Source: Gordonia sp. UBA5067 (GTDB lineage: Bacteria; Actinomycetota; Actinomycetes; Mycobacteriales; Mycobacteriaceae). From it: DNA of 7,353 bases. Shown here piece by piece: positions 5,443 through 7,353 of this stretch. A model generated the notes under the pieces. It worked only from the letters and a program-made list of their open reading frames with translations, had not been told where the DNA came from and made no database searches. Each line of letters starts with the position of its first letter. Positions within the stretch are counted from its first letter, which is position 1. Where the stretch lies: NCBI RefSeq assembly GCF_002414845.1, contig NZ_DIAX01000026.1, positions 12,898-20,250 of the forward strand. Direction: 5' to 3'. The position numbers were made by a program, and so were the translations under genes.

Positions 5443-6606
5443 CTACCGCAGGACCTGTTGGCTGAGCGCGACGCTCGCCGCTGGCTCAGGCCGCTGCATC
5501 CGATCGCGAATCGGTGCGAAGCCCACGATTACGCCCCCGGTCGGCAGGGGCGCACGGTCAGACCGGTAGCCGAGCGCGGTCAGGAGGGCGATCTGCGTCG
5601 GCTGCTTCGCGAATTCGATGAACTGCGCGACACCGTCCGATTGCGCGGCCGTGATGTTGTTGCCGGACATTCTCAGGACCGGGTAGTCGGCGACCGGGGT
5701 CGGCCCGGACGGGGAGAACCCGCGGAGGTCGTCGTCGATCTTCCTGGTTCTCGCGAGCAGGAACAGTTGCTGCTCGGTGATTGGGACGGCGTGGATGCCG
5801 CGACGAGGATCCCCCTTGCTGATTGCGACGACGGTTGCCGCCGCGGTGCCTTCCGCAGCGGGCGGGGCCGCGGCCAGCACCGCTCCAATACCGCCGGTGA
5901 CCGGCGGCGACTTCGCTTCGGCGACAGTCAGTGGACCGGTTGCGCGAATGATGTCGGCGGCGATTGCCTGACCCGCTAGCGCCGTCGCGTCCGAGGCGGG
6001 GCCGAGCGGCATCGCCAGCCGTAGCGGCCCCCACGTGGGAAGACCGAACTCGGCCATCGCGTCAGGCCGCTTGGCCAGTTCCGGAAGCCGGCCCCAGCCA
6101 AGTTTGCCCGCGGCCTTCTCGGCGAAGGCGGCACGCATGGCGAGGACGACGGGGGAGGTGACTAACGAGTCGGGGTCGCCCTCGACGGCGCGGGGTCTTG
6201 CCGTGGTGAGTTCGGCGGCCCACACCGAGGACTGTGGGATCCAAGCCGCAGGCCGGGCACCCATGGATTCGGACTCCCACGTGCCGAGGAGGCCGTCGAG
6301 GGTGACCTTCGAATCGCCGGGTCGCACCTGTACGGTCACGCAGTGGTCGCGCACCACCGGCCGCGTGGCGTTGTACTTCTTGGCGATCTCGCCGAGGACC
6401 TCGGCGAGATCCGGGCTGGTGATGATCGGAACCGTCGCGGGACCCGCGACGCAGGTGCCGGCGGCCTGGTCGGCTTGGCGTCCGACGCGGTCGCGCGCCT
6501 GGAACCAGGCCACTCCCAACCCGGCGACCAGCAGCACGACCAGAACGGTGGCGAGGAGCGGATGCCCCCCGCCACCGAACCCGTGCCGGCTACTGTTCCG
6601 CGCCAT
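5443..6606 (-). CDS. Membrane-anchored substrate-binding-like protein, Rv1836c family without the VWA domain
   Basis: From ATG at 6606 the protein has 387 residues. A GTG at 6624 would add six. Neither start has a clear Shine-Dalgarno, and translation is probably coupled to the overlapping glcB 3' end. A short basic, Gly-rich N-terminus (residues 1-15) precedes one hydrophobic segment (about 16-35), a signal anchor rather than a lipoprotein signal. The rest should lie outside the membrane. Cys52 and Cys89 align, from memory, with two cysteines of M. tuberculosis Rv1836c and may form a disulfide. Other shared stretches are [47 protein letters not shown] and [11 protein letters not shown]. This region resembles a periplasmic substrate-binding fold. 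Rv1836c carries a long cytoplasmic N-terminus and a C-terminal von Willebrand A domain; neither is present here. The ligand is unknown. Confidence 0.85.
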   Translation of the reverse strand: MARNSSRHGFGGGGHPLLATVLVVLLVAGLGVAWFQARDRVGRQADQAAGTCVAGPATVPIITSPDLAEVLGEIAKKYNATRPVVRDHCVTVQVRPGDSKVTLDGLLGTWESESMGARPAAWIPQSSVWAAELTTARPRAVEGDPDSLVTSPVVLAMRAAFAEKAAGKLGWGRLPELAKRPDAMAEFGLPTWGPLRLAMPLGPASDATALAGQAIAADIIRATGPLTVAEAKSPPVTGGIGAVLAAAPPAAEGTAAATVVAISKGDPRRGIHAVPITEQQLFLLARTRKIDDDLRGFSPSGPTPVADYPVLRMSGNNITAAQSDGVAQFIEFAKQPTQIALLTALGYRSDRAPLPTGGVIVGFAPIRDRMQRPEPAASVALSQQVLR

Positions 6607-7353
6607 GGGCGGCTTTGAAGTCACGACGGCGGCGGTGCAGGATCGGCTCGGTGTACCCGCTCGGCTGCGAGGCGCCTTCGAGGATCAACGCTTTCGCTGC
6701 ACCGAACGCGATGTTGGTGTCGAAGTCGGGCGCCATCGGGGTGTACGACGGGTCGTCGGCGTTCTGTCGGTCGACCACCGGCGCCATCCGCTGCAGCGCA
6801 CCAACGATGTCGTCCTCGCTCACGATTCCGTGGCGGAGCCAGTTCGCCAGTAGTTGGCTGGAGATTCGCAAGGTCGCGCGGTCCTCCATGAGGGCGACGT
6901 CGTGGATGTCGGGCACCTTCGAGCAGCCAACGCCGTGATCGATCCAGCGGACCACGTAACCAAGGATCGACTGACAGTTGTTGTCGAGTTCTTCGCGCTT
7001 CTCCTCGTCGGACCAGTCGGCCCTCGGGGCGAGCGGAATAGTCAGGATGTCGTCCACCGACGCCGGGGCGCGCTTGGCGATCTCGTCCTGAACCCGGAAC
7101 ACGTCGACCTCGTGATAATGCATGGCGTGCAGGGTGGCCGCGGTCGGTGACGGTACCCACGCGGTGGTGGCGCCGGCCTTCGGCTGGGCGATCTTCTGCT
7201 CGACCATGTCGGCCATCAATTCGGTCATCGCCCACATGCCCTTGCCGATCTGGGCCTTGTGGGCCAGCCCCGCGGCCAGGCCGACGTCCACGTTGTTGTC
7301 CTCGTACGCCGTGATCCAGGTCTGCGACTTCATGTCGCCCTTGCGGATCATCG
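6590..7353 (-). CDS. glcB: Malate synthase G, C-terminal part (5' end outside window)
   Basis: The minus-strand frame is open to the window edge; about 253 residues are seen, roughly the last third of a protein that is usually near 725-740 aa. The enzyme condenses glyoxylate with acetyl-CoA to give malate in the glyoxylate shunt, in the cytoplasm. Landmarks are [39 protein letters not shown], the [14 protein letters not shown] segment, [13 protein letters not shown], and [20 protein letters not shown]. The Asp of the MED triplet (codon 6881-6883) corresponds to the known catalytic base of malate synthase G (Asp633 in M. tuberculosis numbering, from memory). The cysteine of GVGC is also conserved there. 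[16 protein letters not shown] is the typical C-terminus. The stop at 6590-6592 lies inside the next gene, giving a 17-bp overlap with ATG 6606. No defects are visible. Confidence 0.97.
   Translation of the reverse strand, partial: MIRKGDMKSQTWITAYEDNNVDVGLAAGLAHKAQIGKGMWAMTELMADMVEQKIAQPKAGATTAWVPSPTAATLHAMHYHEVDVFRVQDEIAKRAPASVDDILTIPLAPRADWSDEEKREELDNNCQSILGYVVRWIDHGVGCSKVPDIHDVALMEDRATLRISSQLLANWLRHGIVSEDDIVGALQRMAPVVDRQNADDPSYTPMAPDFDTNIAFGAAKALILEGASQPSGYTEPILHRRRRDFKAAHGAEQ

Noticed and set aside
5443..5500. A frameshift that removed the VWA domain from the Rv1836c-type gene
   Set aside because: The other minus-strand frames near the stop show no VWA-like sequence (no DxSxS motif), and only 28 bp remain before gcvP. 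A shorter gene, not a recent frameshift, fits the sequence.
5158..5979. A 273-codon plus-strand open frame running from the gcvP 3' end into the opposite-strand gene
   Set aside because: It overlaps two well-supported genes in other frames and its product is Arg/Ser/Ala-rich without any recognizable motif. It is a shadow frame and does not encode the missing VWA domain.
1..7353. Mobile elements, CRISPR arrays, tRNA/rRNA genes, phage or defence systems
   Set aside because: I found no transposase-like gene, spaced repeat array, cloverleaf or attachment-like duplication. All long frames belong to conserved core genes.

Overview
The window reads as a high-GC actinobacterial chromosome, most likely order Mycobacteriales (Gordonia/Williamsia/Rhodococcus/Mycobacterium group). 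This rests on a GarA tail nearly identical to the mycobacterial protein and on a gene order that follows, from memory, M. tuberculosis Rv1827-Rv1828-Rv1829-Rv1830-Rv1832 and then Rv1836c-Rv1837c. The genus cannot be fixed from sequence alone. There are no mobile elements, CRISPR arrays, tRNAs or rRNAs. This is conserved core chromosome rather than an accessory island.

Left block (1-2222, + strand): the C-terminus of the FHA protein GarA; a MerR-family regulator (FtsR/Rv1828 type) whose start overlaps the garA stop; a DUF151 'bifunctional nuclease' protein; then, after a 161-bp regulatory gap, a second MerR-family regulator (ResR/McdR/Rv1830 type). In mycobacteria and corynebacteria these regulators are linked to cell division and cell-cycle control, and GarA controls flux around 2-oxoglutarate and glutamate.

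Middle block (2223-5414, + strand): a tandem glycine riboswitch leader followed by a full-length single-chain glycine dehydrogenase (gcvP, 978 aa). The first aptamer is canonical and the second is divergent. A perfect 9-bp inverted repeat overlaps both the candidate promoter and the 5' strand of the first aptamer's P1 stem.

Right block (5443-7353, - strand, convergent): the 3' part of malate synthase G (glcB), overlapping a membrane-anchored protein that matches only the middle, extracytoplasmic part of Rv1836c-type proteins. The C-terminal von Willebrand factor A domain of that family is absent, and only 28 bp separate this gene's stop from the gcvP stop.

The common metabolic theme is the glycine/glyoxylate/2-oxoglutarate node: GarA, glycine cleavage and malate synthase. 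I see no wholly new system. The points most worth a second look are the riboswitch leader architecture, a clean palindrome over the putative resR -10 element, and the VWA-less Rv1836c homologue.
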